In this document: positions 27,750 to 37,053 of the stretch, one piece after another | Position numbering within the stretch: position 1 is the first letter of the stretch | How the letters are laid out: every line of letters begins with the position of its first letter | Assembly: GCF_026898155.1 (NCBI RefSeq) | Contig: NZ_CP114029.1 | Span: 1,991,501 to 2,055,500, forward strand | DNA: 64,000 nucleotides | Direction of reading: 5' to 3' | Source: Jiella pelagia | Lineage (GTDB): Bacteria; Pseudomonadota; Alphaproteobacteria; Rhizobiales; Rhizobiaceae | Notes under the pieces: generated by a model | Seen by the model: the letters and a program-made list of their open reading frames with translations, nothing else | Told to the model about the DNA's origin: nothing | The model's database searches: none | Made by a program: the position numbers and the translations under genes

Positions 27750-28552
27750 GCCCGGCGACGGATTTCCTGAAGGACCGGATCGGCGGTGAGACGCCGGTCG
27801 CGGCGATGGTGCTCGGCTCCGGCCTCGGCGATCTGACCGCAAGGGTCGCCGTCGCGGCGCGCATTCCCTTCGCCGAGATCCCCGGCTTTCCGGTCAGTGC
27901 GGTCTCGGGCCATGCCGGCGAGGTGGTGCTCGGCCGGCTCGGCGGGCGGAGCGTCATGATCGTTTCGGGCCGGGCGCACTATTACGAAAGCGGCGATGCG
28001 GCGGCGATGCGCCCGGTGATCGAGGCGATCGCCGGCCTCGGCATCGGCAGGCTGCTTCTGACCAATTCCGCCGGTTCGGTGCGGGCGGACATCCCGCCGG
28101 GTTCGGTCATGATCATCGAGGACCACATTGCGTTCTCGGGCATGAATCCCCTGATCGGCGAAGCCTCCGATTCACGCTTCGTCGGCATGACCCGCGCCTA
28201 TGACGAAGGGCTCCGCGCCGGCCTTGCGGCGGCGGCCACGACCCTCGGCGAGCCAGTCTTCGGCGGGGTCTACATGTGGTTTTCCGGCCCCTCCTTCGAG
28301 ACGCCGGCCGAGATCCGCATGGCCTGCATTCTCGGAGCGGACGCCGTCGGCATGTCAACCGTGCCGGAAACGATCCTCGCCCGCTTCTTCGGCCTGAAGG
28401 TCGTCGCCGCCTCCGTGATCACCAATTTCGGGGCAGGCATGACCGGCGCCGAGCTCTCCCACGACGAGACCAAGGAGATGGCCCCGAAGGGCGGCGCGCG
28501 GCTGTCGCGGATCGTCGAGGCGATGCTCGCCGAGGGCGCGTTCGATGCGTGA
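27746..28552 (+). CDS. Purine nucleoside phosphorylase (class II, PunA/XapA type)
   Basis: The 268-residue enzyme splits purine nucleosides with phosphate into base and ribose-1-phosphate. The phosphate loop VLGSGLGDL (about 22-30), SGRAHYYESG near 73, the LTNSAGSVR segment, the GPSFETPAEIRM stretch and ASVITNFGAGMTG match the trimeric PNP family. The start is GTG at 27746, overlapping the cdd stop (GTGA). An intact GAGCTC lies inside it at 28451-28456 (AELSHDE), showing that not every such site is disturbed. deoA follows after a repeat-filled gap. Confidence 0.9.
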   Translation: MSPATDFLKDRIGGETPVAAMVLGSGLGDLTARVAVAARIPFAEIPGFPVSAVSGHAGEVVLGRLGGRSVMIVSGRAHYYESGDAAAMRPVIEAIAGLGIGRLLLTNSAGSVRADIPPGSVMIIEDHIAFSGMNPLIGEASDSRFVGMTRAYDEGLRAGLAAAATTLGEPVFGGVYMWFSGPSFETPAEIRMACILGADAVGMSTVPETILARFFGLKVVAASVITNFGAGMTGAELSHDETKEMAPKGGARLSRIVEAMLAEGAFDA

Positions 28553-28654
28553 GGCCGCTGCGAGACTTGCGAGGGGGCTGGTCGTTCGGTCCGCCGGAGC
28601 TGCCGATCCCGCTGATCGGAGGCAAACCTGTCATGTTGGCGGCGGCTGCCGACC

Positions 28655-28697
28655 CCCCTCTGCCCTGCCGGGCATCTCCCCCTCAAGGGGGAGATCG
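28655..28697 (+). repeat. Intergenic repeat, copy 1 (ATCTCCCCC-TCAA-GGGGGAGAT core)
   Basis: The core is a perfect 9-bp hairpin (28674-28682 with 28687-28695) preceded by a conserved CCCCTCTG lead. Similar elements are common between genes in Hyphomicrobiales; recognition is from memory, not a search. Confidence 0.75.
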
Positions 28698-28780
28698 GCT
28701 GCTCTCATAGCCGCACCTCGTTCTTCACCCCTCATGCAGTACCCGACGATTTAAGATGGGCGGCAACATCCACGCCACGT

Positions 28781-28823
28781 CGATCTCCCCCTTGAGGGGG
28801 AGATGGCTGGCAAGCCAGAGGGG
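28781..28823 (-). repeat. Intergenic repeat, copy 2, inverted
   Basis: This is the reverse-complement orientation of copy 1, with the same 9-bp hairpin core (28783-28791 with 28796-28804) and the CCCCTCTG lead on the minus strand. The two copies could pair with each other over 43 bases. Confidence 0.75.
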
Positions 28824-28919
28824 CGCGCGCAAGGCGCAACCGGCCCCGAACCCGGCACGACCGAGCGTGCAGGCCAGCCAAAGCACTCGCATGCACCGGC
28901 CGAACAGGCCGCTCCACTG

Positions 28920-30230
28920 ATGCTTCCCCAAGAAATCATCGCCCGGAAACGCGACGGCCACCCCCTCTCCCCGGAGGAGATCAAAACCTTCGTCGCCGGC
29001 TTTTCCGACGGCAGCATCTCCGACGCCCAGATCGCCGCCTTCGCCATGGCGGTGATCTTTCGCGGGCTCACCCGGACCGAGACCGTCGCCCTGACGGAAG
29101 CGATGCGCGACTCGGGCGAGGTCATGGCCTGGCCCGGTCTCGACCGGCCCGTCGTCGACAAGCACTCGACGGGGGGCATCGGCGACAACGTCTCGCTCAT
29201 GCTCGCGCCGATCCTGGCAGCCTCGGGCGCCGCCGTCCCGATGATCTCGGGACGAGGCCTCGGCCACACCGGCGGCACGCTCGACAAGCTGGAAGCGATC
29301 CCCGGCTACACGATCGTTCCGGGCAGCGAGACGTTCCGCCGGACCATCGTCGACATCGGCTGCGCCATCGTCGGCCAGACGGCGCGGCTGGCCCCGGCCG
29401 ACGGGCGGTTCTACCGGGTGCGCGACGTCACGGCGACAGTGGAATCGGTGCCGCTGATTGTCGCCTCGATCCTGTCGAAGAAGCTGGCGGAGGGGCTCGA
29501 CGCCCTCGTCCTCGACGTCAAGACCGGCTCCGGCGCCTTCATGGCCGCGGAAGACGACGCGCGTGACCTCGCGGAAAATCTCGTCGCCGTGGCGAACGGC
29601 GCCGGGCTCAGGACAACGGCGCTGATCACCCGGATGGACCAGGCTCTGGCATCTTCGGCCGGCAACGCCGTCGAGGTGGCGAATGCCGTCGACTTCCTCA
29701 CCGGCGCCCGTCGCGACGCCCGGCTTGAGACAGTGACGCTGGCGCTCGCCGCCGAACTGCTGGCGCTGTCCGGCCTCGCGCCGAGCGCCGAAGCCGGGCA
29801 CGCCATCGCGCGCCGGGCGCTCGAATCCGGCGCCGCTGCCGAGCGCTTCGGCCGGATGGTGGCGCGCCTCGGCGGCCCCGCGGATTTCGTCGAGCGGACG
29901 GAAGCGTACCTGCCACGTGCGCCGCTGGTGCGCCCCGTCGCGTCGGGCGAAGCCGGCATCGTCACCGCCGTCGACGCCAGGGCGCTGGGCCTCGCGGTCG
30001 TTGAACTTGGCGGCGGCCGGCGCCTGCCCGAGGACACGATCGACCATGCCGTGGGCCTCACCGGCCTCGCCGAAATCGGCCGCTCGCTCCAGGTCGGCGA
30101 ACCGCTGGCGATGATCCACGCCAAGGACGAGGCGGGCTTCGCGCTGGCGGCGGAGCGTGTACGGGCCGCCTACCGAATAGGCGATGCCGCGCCGGCGTCG
30201 CACGGGCCGGTGCTCGGCCGGATCGGCTGA
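28920..30230 (+). CDS. deoA: Thymidine phosphorylase
   Basis: The 436-residue cytoplasmic enzyme converts thymidine and phosphate to thymine and deoxyribose-1-phosphate. The family signature [16 protein letters not shown] (about 115-130), KHSTGGIGD near 80 and VKTGSGAFM near 200 are all seen. The start [11 protein letters not shown] is taken because it aligns with family N termini. Codons upstream (from 28803) overlap a repeat and would add 39 unrelated residues. It belongs with cdd and PNP to the nucleoside salvage block. Confidence 0.93.
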   Translation: MLPQEIIARKRDGHPLSPEEIKTFVAGFSDGSISDAQIAAFAMAVIFRGLTRTETVALTEAMRDSGEVMAWPGLDRPVVDKHSTGGIGDNVSLMLAPILAASGAAVPMISGRGLGHTGGTLDKLEAIPGYTIVPGSETFRRTIVDIGCAIVGQTARLAPADGRFYRVRDVTATVESVPLIVASILSKKLAEGLDALVLDVKTGSGAFMAAEDDARDLAENLVAVANGAGLRTTALITRMDQALASSAGNAVEVANAVDFLTGARRDARLETVTLALAAELLALSGLAPSAEAGHAIARRALESGAAAERFGRMVARLGGPADFVERTEAYLPRAPLVRPVASGEAGIVTAVDARALGLAVVELGGGRRLPEDTIDHAVGLTGLAEIGRSLQVGEPLAMIHAKDEAGFALAAERVRAAYRIGDAAPASHGPVLGRIG

Positions 30231-30260
30231 AGCCGTCTCAGCCGCGTCGCCTCCCGCTCC

Positions 30261-31203
30261 TCACGGCAGCCGGCCGATCCTCTCCGTCAACAGCGCAAAG
30301 AACCGGTCGGAATCTCCCGAGCGGACCCAGAGGGCGTTCTTCGGCCGCCCCGAAACGCCCCAATAGTCGACGACGGTCATGCCGCGGGTGAGCGGGCTGC
30401 CGGTCTCGATCTCGACATTCACCTCCCGCCCCTCGAATATCGCCGGGTTGAGCACATAGGCGGTGACGCAAGGGTCGTGCAGCGGTGCGCCCTCCCAATT
30501 GTACTTCTCGACGTCGAAGCGCTCCGAAAAGGCCAGCATCGCCGCGACCGCCTTGCCCGACGCGTTGCCGAGATCGCTGAAGGCGGCGATCCGCGCCTTG
30601 GTCGAGCGCATGTTGTTCGTAACGTCGAGCGACAGGACGGTGATCGGCACGCCCGAGCGAAACACCATCGCGGCGGCCTCCGGATCAACATAGACGTTGA
30701 ACTCGGCCGCCGGCGTGATGTTGCCGCCCTGAAAGCAGCCGCCGCCCATCATCACCAGCCCTTGCAGGCGCGGCACGATGTCCGGCGCCTTGGCGAAGGC
30801 GAGCGCGACGTTGGTCAGCGGCCCGAGGGTGAGCAGCGTCACCGTGCCGGCCTCGCGCTCGCGCACCGTCTCGATGATGAAGTCGGCGCCGTGGAGAGCG
30901 CCGGCCTTCGTCGCCGGCTCCGGCAGGTCCGGCCCGTCGAGGCCGGTCTCGCCATGGACGTGTTCGGCGGTGACGAGGGCGCGGCCGAGCGGCCGGTCGC
31001 AGCCGGCGTGGACCGGCACCTCGGTGCGGCCGGCAAGCTCGAGGAGCTTCAGCGCGTTCTTGGTGGTGAGGTCGAGCGGGATGTTGCCGGCGACGGTCGA
31101 AATGCCGAGGATGTCGAGCCTCGGGCGATGCGAGCGCGGCGAGAATCGCCACGGCATCGTCCTGACCGGGGTCGGTATCGAAGATGACAGCGCGCCTCTC
31201 CAT
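30261..31203 (-). CDS. Inosine-uridine preferring nucleoside hydrolase (insertion at 31116-31122)
   Basis: The corrected product is 313 residues. It hydrolyses ribonucleosides to base and ribose through a calcium-bound aspartate cluster: DTDPGQDDA at residues 9-17 is the defining motif, with GPLTNVALA near 125, the MGGG-ECF region and NMRSTKA. Plus-strand GAGCCTC at 31116-31122 breaks the frame; removal restores LASPELDILGIS. It converges on deoA and completes nucleoside breakdown next to the importer. The split between purine and pyrimidine substrates cannot be judged. Confidence 0.87.
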
Positions 31204-31458
31204 GGTCTCACTCTCCTCTTTCGGCCGCAGGGCTCGATCGGTTCATGCCAGACTGCGAATGGACTCGTGCTGACATTCGCGCAAGAGCTGGCAGCGTCCA
31301 TGGCAAGTTTCGCGGCGCCTGAGGCAGCGTGTGGAGCCTGACGCAGCCGACCATGGCGACGCTTGCCGTCGATCGGGAATGGATATTCACGGATCGATGG
31401 TTTGAAATTGCGCCGTTCCCTATAGGTGTTACGTCGGGGCCGATCGGATAGCGTGAAC

Positions 31459-31800
31459 ATGAAACTCGAGGAATGGCACCTGAACGACGCGGACGGTGTC
31501 GAGGAGCGGCAGCTTGCGGCGGAATACCTGCCGGTGTTCGAAGCCTCCCGGCAAGACGACGAGCCTGACCGGATCGAGCGTCTGCGGCGGAGCTATGGCC
31601 GGGCACAGGCGCTGTTTCTCCTGGTCGAGGGGCGGCACCTGCCGCCTCGGATCGTCGTGGCGATGCAGGACAACAGGGGCCGATTGGTCATCACCTTCGT
31701 CGATCGCGAGTGGCAGGAGTTTCTCGAGCCCTTCTTCAAGCTCGCCTGGCGCGCCGAGGGCGAACCGGTCGACACCGTCGTAACGGCCGTCATGCAGTAG
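31459..31800 (+). CDS. Conserved small protein of unknown function
   Basis: The product is 113 residues, not recognised. It is acidic at the N terminus (KLEEWHLNDADGVEERQ) with a predicted helix-rich middle and a beta-like VVAMQDNRGRLVITFVD segment. No signal peptide, membrane segment or cysteine is seen. An upstream in-frame ATG at 31426 would add 11 basic residues. It stands alone between the nucleoside hydrolase and merR genes. Confidence 0.5.
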   Translation: MKLEEWHLNDADGVEERQLAAEYLPVFEASRQDDEPDRIERLRRSYGRAQALFLLVEGRHLPPRIVVAMQDNRGRLVITFVDREWQEFLEPFFKLAWRAEGEPVDTVVTAVMQ

Positions 31801-31998
31801 ACCTGCCCGCTCCCGGCCCTGCACCGGCCGAGGCAAGGCGATCCTCGCTCGCTGCCGACACGAGGCAGCATCGGCGACGATCGGTTTTCATGCTAATTCA
31901 AATCTTAACGGATGTTTTCGGAATTCCTTCGGCATTCCGGGCGAGGATCGTCCTTCGAGACGAGATCATCGGGACGCCCGACACCGAACGGCGAGACC

Positions 31999-32406
31999 AT
32001 GCAAGAAGACACGACATATTCGATCAAGGACATGGAACGGGAATTCGGCCTGACGCTGCGCACGCTTCGCTATTACGAAGAACGAGGTCTTGTTCACCCG
32101 GTCCGCCGGGGCGCATTGCGGGTCTATTCCCCGGCCGATCGGGAGCGGCTGAAGCTCATCACCCGGTTCAAGACGCTCGGCTTTCCGCTCGTGGAGGTGA
32201 AGCAGATCGTCGATCTCATGGAAGCGCCCCGCGGCCGACGCAAGAACCTCGAAGGCCTGCGCTCGCTGCTGTCGGATCAGCGCGAGATCCTGCTCGAGCA
32301 ATGCCGTGAACTCGAAAAGGTGCTCGAGCTGATGGATGAGACCATGACGGAGGTCAACGTCGCGATCTCCGCCGAGGAAGGCGACAACCTCCACGGCGGC
32401 AACTGA
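31999..32406 (+). CDS. MerR family transcriptional regulator
   Basis: This 135-residue regulator has an N-terminal MerR helix-turn-helix (YSIKDMEREFGLTLRTLRYYEERGL, residues 7-31) with wing, and then a long coiled-coil dimerisation helix from about 85 to 125. The C-terminal sensor is short and has no cysteine pair, so metal sensing is unlikely. Such MerR-like proteins in Hyphomicrobiales often lie near fatty-acid genes, but no target is beside this one. Confidence 0.87.
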   Translation: MQEDTTYSIKDMEREFGLTLRTLRYYEERGLVHPVRRGALRVYSPADRERLKLITRFKTLGFPLVEVKQIVDLMEAPRGRRKNLEGLRSLLSDQREILLEQCRELEKVLELMDETMTEVNVAISAEEGDNLHGGN

Positions 32407-32458
32407 TCCTGGAGCTGCGCCGTCGCGGCCGGATCGACGCAGATCCCGAACGCCCGGC

Positions 32459-33361
32459 TCAATGGGCCATGAACACCGGCAACTCGGTCTTGGCGAGGAT
32501 CTGGCTGGTGGCGCCGCCGAAGATCATCTGGCGAAGGCGGCTCTGGGTATAGGCGCCCTTCAAGAGGAGATCGGCGCCGAGAGCGGTGGCCTCCTTCAGG
32601 ATCGCCTCGCCCGAGCGGATGCCGCCCGACGGCATCGTCTTCAGCTCGACCGGAACGCCGCACGCCGAAAGCCGCCGCTGGATCATCGCGCCGGAAGGCT
32701 GGTCGTTCAGCCCACCATCGTCGGCCAGAACGATGACGCGTTCGGCCGCGCGCAGGAATGGCCGCGCGAAGGCGATGGTGCGGGCCGTTTCGCTGGAGCC
32801 GTTCCAGGCGACGGCGATGGTTTTCCCGAAGCCTTGCTTCACCCGGTGCGGCGGCGCGATCAGGATCGGTCCGCCGCTCTCGAATAAGGCCGATTCGAGC
32901 GTCGTGATCGAGGCCCCCTCCGGGCGCGGACGGCAGACGACGGTGAGATCGAAGGCCCGGCCATAGGCGCCGAGAAAGGCGTCGCCCGCCATCATCTTGT
33001 CGTTCCAGGCCCAGCCGGCGCGGGTCACGGCGCCCGCGCCGGCCAATACGGTTTCAGTGCCGGGGCGTGCCGGATCCTCCTCGGACGACGGGTCATCGGC
33101 CAGCGGCTCCAGCGCCACGTCCTCTTCCGACATGACGCGGGCAGCGAGCCGCCTGGCCTCCTCGCGGTTGCGCCGATGGTCGAGATCGGCACCGCTCATG
33201 ATGGCGACCCCTGCCGGGTCCCAGGTCAGATTGACGAGCGGCGGCATCTGCAGGGCGAAACACTCGATGCGCCCCGAAAACCGCCGCGCCACCTCCGCCG
33301 CCATCCGCAGCGCATGCTCGCTGTCGTCATGGCTCTCCGCCGGCACCAGAATCGCCTTCAT
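32459..33361 (-). CDS. Universal stress protein, tandem UspA domains
   Basis: The 300-residue cytoplasmic protein has an N-terminal Usp-like half (MKAILVPAESHDDSEHALRMAAEVARR) and a better preserved C-terminal half with GKTIAVAWNGSSETARTI and the ATP-binding pattern GAYTQSRLRQMIFGGATSQILAKT. It has AGGGGCAG just before the ATG at 33361. It lies divergent from a TRAP transporter gene; Usp proteins such as TeaD are known to tune TRAP transporters in other bacteria, so a link is possible but not shown. Confidence 0.85.
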   Translation of the reverse strand: MKAILVPAESHDDSEHALRMAAEVARRFSGRIECFALQMPPLVNLTWDPAGVAIMSGADLDHRRNREEARRLAARVMSEEDVALEPLADDPSSEEDPARPGTETVLAGAGAVTRAGWAWNDKMMAGDAFLGAYGRAFDLTVVCRPRPEGASITTLESALFESGGPILIAPPHRVKQGFGKTIAVAWNGSSETARTIAFARPFLRAAERVIVLADDGGLNDQPSGAMIQRRLSACGVPVELKTMPSGGIRSGEAILKEATALGADLLLKGAYTQSRLRQMIFGGATSQILAKTELPVFMAH

Positions 33362-33726
33362 CTGCCCCTCGCCCGTTCCACTCGGTATTTCTTCCGCGAA
33401 CCTTTGCCGCAGCGCACAGCATGATCCGAAAGACCCGCGCCTGGCAACCATGCCAGGATTGACGGGCCGGAACGGGCGGTCGCAACGCGTCCATGCTCGG
33501 CGGGCACGCTCGGCAGGATCGTCGCGGCAATTTTGTTCGGCCGGAGAATGGCTTGACGGTTTGCCCTCCGACCGGTCGGAGGCTAGAGCCTCGATGAGAT
33601 GGGCTACGCTCATCATCTCGCTCTGTTTTCCTGTTCGCGCATGATCTTCTCCGAAAACCGGTTCCCACTTTTCGCAATCATGCTCTAGTGTCGCAATCTC
33701 GAGCGCCTTGGGAGGGGTCGGACGGC
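33362..33726. other. 365-base divergent region between usp and TRAP genes
   Basis: It holds no convincing gene. It contains a Rhizobiales palindromic element at 33639-33683 and should hold the promoters of both neighbours. No operator could be picked out with confidence. Confidence 0.5.
33639..33683. repeat. Rhizobiales-type intergenic element with GCATGAT/ATCATGC ends
   Basis: GCATGAT at 33639-33645 and ATCATGC at 33677-33683 flank a core reading CCGAAAACCGG then CCACTTTTCG. I recognise this from many Hyphomicrobiales intergenic regions (memory, not search). It ends 44 bases before the TRAP gene start. Confidence 0.65.
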
Positions 33727-35916
33727 ATGAGCCATCAGAAGACGAGCCATCTGAACCCGGCCGGCGATCTGGCCGACGGGGGGAACAGGCCGAGCCTCCA
33801 TGATCCGCTCGCCTCGAGCTTTCCGATGTCGCCGGAAGGCCACCTGCTGTTTCTCATCGCCATCGCCTTCTCGACCTTCCAGCTTCTGACCGCGGCGCAT
33901 CTATGGGATATGGCGAGCCAAATCGTGCGCGCCGTCCATGTCGGCTTCCTGTGCCTTCTCGGCCTGCCGCTGGTGGCTGCCGTGCGGAACGAGCCGAAGG
34001 CGTCGCGGGCGGTCTTCTGGGCGCTCGGAATCCTCGGCATGGCCGTCGCCTTCTACCAGTGGTGGGAGTACAAGGCACTGATCTTTCGGGCCGGGTCGCC
34101 GCTTCTGACCGACACCGTGGTTGGCGTCGTGGCGCTTGTCGTCCTCTTCGTCGCCACCTGGCGGATCATGGGCCCGGCGCTGCCGATCATCGCCGGGCTG
34201 TTCCTCGCCTACTGCCTGTTCGGCCAGCACCTGCCCTCGCCCTTCGTCACGAGGGGCTATGACTTTTCCCAGGTGATCGACCACATGGCCTTCGGCACCG
34301 AGGGCATCTACGGCATCCCGACCTACGTTTCGTCGAGCTACATCTTCCTGTTCATTCTGTTCGGCTCGTTCCTGGAGCGGGCCGGAATGATCAAGCTGTT
34401 CACCGACGTGGCGCTCGGCCTCGTCGGCGGCGCGAAAGGCGGCGCTGCCAAGGTCGCGGTGTTCTCCTCAGGCCTGATGGGGACGATCTCGGGCTCGGGC
34501 GTCGCCAATGTCGTCACCACCGGCCAGTTCACCATTCCCCTGATGAAGCGCTTCGGCTACCGCGCCGAATTTGCCGGCGGCGTCGAGGCGACCGCCTCGA
34601 TGGGCGGGCAGATCATGCCGCCGGTGATGGGCGCTGTCGCCTTCATCATGGCCGAGACCCTCGACGTCGCCTATGCCGAGGTCGTCACGGCGGCGCTGAT
34701 CCCGGCCGTTCTCTATTTCGCCTCGGTGTTCTGGATGGTCCATCTGGAAGCCGGCAAGCGGAACCTTCTCGGTCTAACAAAGGATGAGCTGCCCTCGGCC
34801 TGGCGCGCGCTCAAGACCGGCTGGTATCTGATCCTGCCGCTCGCCGTCCTCGTCTGGCTGCTCTTTGCCGGCTACACGCCGCTTTATGCCGGCACGATCG
34901 GCCTCGCCCTGACCGCGCTGCTGATCCTCGGCGCACCGCTCGCCATGCGCATGCCGGGGCTGGCAATCCGCATCGTCTTCTGGATCGCCATCGGCGTCTC
35001 GGCCGCCGCCTTCTTCGAATACGGCATCCTGCCGATCGTCGTCGCGCTTGCCGTCCTCGTCGCCGCCTGCGCCGTCTTCAAGGGCGGCCGCGAGACGCTG
35101 ATCGCGGTGCGCGATGCTCTCGCCGACGGCGCCAAGACCGCGCTTCCCGTCGGCATCGCCTGCGCCATCGTCGGCATCATCGTCGGCACGATGACGCTGA
35201 CGGGCGTTGCCAACACCTTCGGCCAGTTCATCGTCTCGGTCGGCGACACCTCGCTGTTCCTGTCGCTCGTCCTGACGATGATCACCTGCATCATCCTCGG
35301 CATGGGCATCCCGACGATCCCGAACTACATCATCACCTCGTCGATCGCCGGCCCGGCGCTTCTGGCGCTCGGCGTGCCGCTGATCGTCTCCCACATGTTC
35401 GTCTTCTATTTCGGCATCCTCGCCGATTTGACGCCGCCCGTCGCGCTCGCCTGTTTCGCCGCGGCGCCGATCGCCAAGGCGCCGGGGCTGAGGATCTCCT
35501 TCGAGGCGATCAAGGTGGCGCTCGCCGGCTTCGTCATCCCCTTCATGGCGGTCTATACGCCCGCCTTGATGCTGCAGGACGGCGGGCCGCTGGCGGCCGA
35601 GATCGGCTATATCCTCGCGGTCGTCTACATCGTCTTCAAGGCCTGCCTTGCCATCGGCCTCTGGGGCGCAGCGGCGATCGGCTATCTGATCAAGCCGATG
35701 CCCTGGTGGCAGCGGCTGATGGCCGCCGCCGCCGCCTTCACCCTCATCGCCGCCCTGCCGCTGACCGACGAGATCGGCTTTGCGCTCGCCGCCGCGGTGA
35801 TCGGCGCCCATCTCTTGCTGGGCGGCAGGAAGGACGAAGGAAGTGGCGCGAAGACGGCGTCAAAGCCGGTCGATTCCCGGCCGGACCGGCGCCCGGGGCG
35901 CTCGCCGGCCGAATGA
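33727..35916 (+). CDS. TRAP transporter fused 4TM/12TM permease (TAXI type)
   Basis: This 729-residue inner-membrane protein combines the small (DctQ-like) and large (DctM-like) TRAP subunits, as is usual in TAXI-TRAP systems. DctM landmarks are SGLMGTISGSGVANVVTTG and TASMGGQIMPPVMGA near residues 255-300 and GMGIPTIPNYII near 530. It imports a small carboxylate with a Na+ or proton gradient. The expected TAXI binding-protein gene is not adjacent. The downstream DUF1850 gene overlaps it by four bases. The ATG at 33727 follows GGGAGGGG. Confidence 0.9.
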   Translation: MSHQKTSHLNPAGDLADGGNRPSLHDPLASSFPMSPEGHLLFLIAIAFSTFQLLTAAHLWDMASQIVRAVHVGFLCLLGLPLVAAVRNEPKASRAVFWALGILGMAVAFYQWWEYKALIFRAGSPLLTDTVVGVVALVVLFVATWRIMGPALPIIAGLFLAYCLFGQHLPSPFVTRGYDFSQVIDHMAFGTEGIYGIPTYVSSSYIFLFILFGSFLERAGMIKLFTDVALGLVGGAKGGAAKVAVFSSGLMGTISGSGVANVVTTGQFTIPLMKRFGYRAEFAGGVEATASMGGQIMPPVMGAVAFIMAETLDVAYAEVVTAALIPAVLYFASVFWMVHLEAGKRNLLGLTKDELPSAWRALKTGWYLILPLAVLVWLLFAGYTPLYAGTIGLALTALLILGAPLAMRMPGLAIRIVFWIAIGVSAAAFFEYGILPIVVALAVLVAACAVFKGGRETLIAVRDALADGAKTALPVGIACAIVGIIVGTMTLTGVANTFGQFIVSVGDTSLFLSLVLTMITCIILGMGIPTIPNYIITSSIAGPALLALGVPLIVSHMFVFYFGILADLTPPVALACFAAAPIAKAPGLRISFEAIKVALAGFVIPFMAVYTPALMLQDGGPLAAEIGYILAVVYIVFKACLAIGLWGAAAIGYLIKPMPWWQRLMAAAAAFTLIAALPLTDEIGFALAAAVIGAHLLLGGRKDEGSGAKTASKPVDSRPDRRPGRSPAE

Positions 35917-36308
35917 TCTGCATCCTTTCCGCCGGCAAGGCGATCGCCATCGCCGCCACCGCCTTCACCCTGTCCTGGACCCATTCGGTCGAAAAGACGC
36001 GCTGGCAGGAGCACTGGATCGCCGGCCCGGGCGGGCTGACGGTCACGCAAGGGCGGATCGAAGGGTCAGGCGCCGGCATGGAACCGCCGGAAAACGCCCG
36101 GCTGGAAGGCGGCGCCTATGTCTACGACCTCGACCGCGCGCCGGTGCCCGAACTCGTCCTCGCCGCCTCGGGCGCGACGGGCGGCGGCTGGCGCCTCTGT
36201 GCGAGCGAGACGCCCTGCCTGGACCTCGGACGCGACAACGGCCCGCCGATCGTGATCCGCTGGTGCCCGTCGCAAAATGCTCCGACGAACCGTCAAGGGC
36301 TGCGCTGA
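35913..36308 (+). CDS. DUF1850 family protein
   Basis: The 131-residue protein has an N-terminal hydrophobic signal or anchor (residues 3-20) and the family's SWTHSVEKTRWQEHW motif right after it, then GGLTVTQGRIEGSGAGM and a closing region with two cysteines. DUF1850 genes are almost always found directly after TAXI-type TRAP permeases, as here (ATGA overlap), so it is probably an accessory of that transporter in the periplasm or membrane. The mechanism is unknown. Confidence 0.82.
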   Translation: MICILSAGKAIAIAATAFTLSWTHSVEKTRWQEHWIAGPGGLTVTQGRIEGSGAGMEPPENARLEGGAYVYDLDRAPVPELVLAASGATGGGWRLCASETPCLDLGRDNGPPIVIRWCPSQNAPTNRQGLR

Positions 36309-36668
36309 CGCCGGATGCAATCGGCTACGGCCCGCATCCGGCCCCCAGTCCCGTGGCCCCCTGTACCGTGGCCCAAGACCTCGTGGACCAGATCTCGCGG
36401 CATAAGCTCTTCCGCTGCCGTATCCGGCCTTCCAGGCTCAAGCGCTAGCCGGCTCGATTTGTGAGGCTGGACTTGCCGGGCAGACGTCCTTAGCATCCGT
36501 AAGGCGCTGATGTCGGGCGATTATTCGGCTTGGCGCCATCATTGGCATGTGACACCTGACCGTCATGTTTTTTGGACAGTGCCGGTCAGGACGACGGCTC
36601 GGATCTGGATGCGGCGGCGGCTGGAACTTGGGTCCTGCGGCGCGTCCAGGGATTCGCTTGGGGCGCAG
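36309..36668. other. 360-base intergenic stretch before the BLUF gene
   Basis: Nothing recognisable is found. Open codons extending the BLUF frame upstream (from 36510) lack family likeness. A direct repeat of GTGGCCC occurs near 36353-36375. Confidence 0.4.
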
Positions 36669-37046
36669 ATGCGGCACATATCCTATACGAGCATGGCGGA
36701 CGATCTGTCGGCGGAGGAATTCGCCGCGATCGTCGCCCATGCGCGGAAAAAGAACCTCGAACGGCAGATCAGCGGCGCGATCGCCTTCGACGGCCGGATG
36801 ATCACCCAGATCATCGAGGGGCCCCGCCAGAATGTGGACGAGCTTTTCCTGAAGATCAGCTCCGACTCCCGCCATTCCGGCGTCGTTCTGCAATCGCGGG
36901 CCGACATCAAGGCCTCGCAGTTCGAGGGGTTCGGGCTGACCCGCATGTCGCCGTCGGATCTCTACATGATCGCCTTGGCGATCGAGGAAAGATACGGCGC
37001 CGGAGACAGCTCCACCGACCCCCTCGTCAGGCGCGTCAGTTCATAG
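36669..37046 (+). CDS. Stand-alone BLUF-domain blue-light photoreceptor
   Basis: The 125-residue product is essentially one BLUF domain, a FAD-binding blue-light sensor. The landmarks can be followed: tyrosine in RHISYTSM (residue 6), asparagine in ARKKNLERQISG (about 31), glutamine in ITQIIEGP (about 50), and the SSDSRHSGV segment (about 68-76). The Tyr/Gln/Asn trio that binds flavin is therefore kept. The usual C-terminal Trp-x-Met is reduced to FGLTRM. No output domain is attached, so it must act through a partner protein. ATG 36669 is chosen as the domain start. Confidence 0.82.
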   Translation: MRHISYTSMADDLSAEEFAAIVAHARKKNLERQISGAIAFDGRMITQIIEGPRQNVDELFLKISSDSRHSGVVLQSRADIKASQFEGFGLTRMSPSDLYMIALAIEERYGAGDSSTDPLVRRVSS

Positions 37047-37053
37047 ACGGCTG

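Larger units (their letters stand above)
28553..28919. other. 367-base gap between PNP and deoA with inverted repeat pair
   Basis: No gene is seen. The gap contains two 43-base copies of a Rhizobiales-type repeat in opposite orientation (28655-28697 and 28781-28823). In-frame codons upstream of the deoA ATG run through the second copy but have no family likeness. Confidence 0.6.

Noticed and set aside
36510..36668. N-terminal extension of the BLUF protein by 53 residues
   Set aside because: The extra residues have no BLUF likeness; the domain starts at its own ATG (36669), as in other short BLUF proteins.
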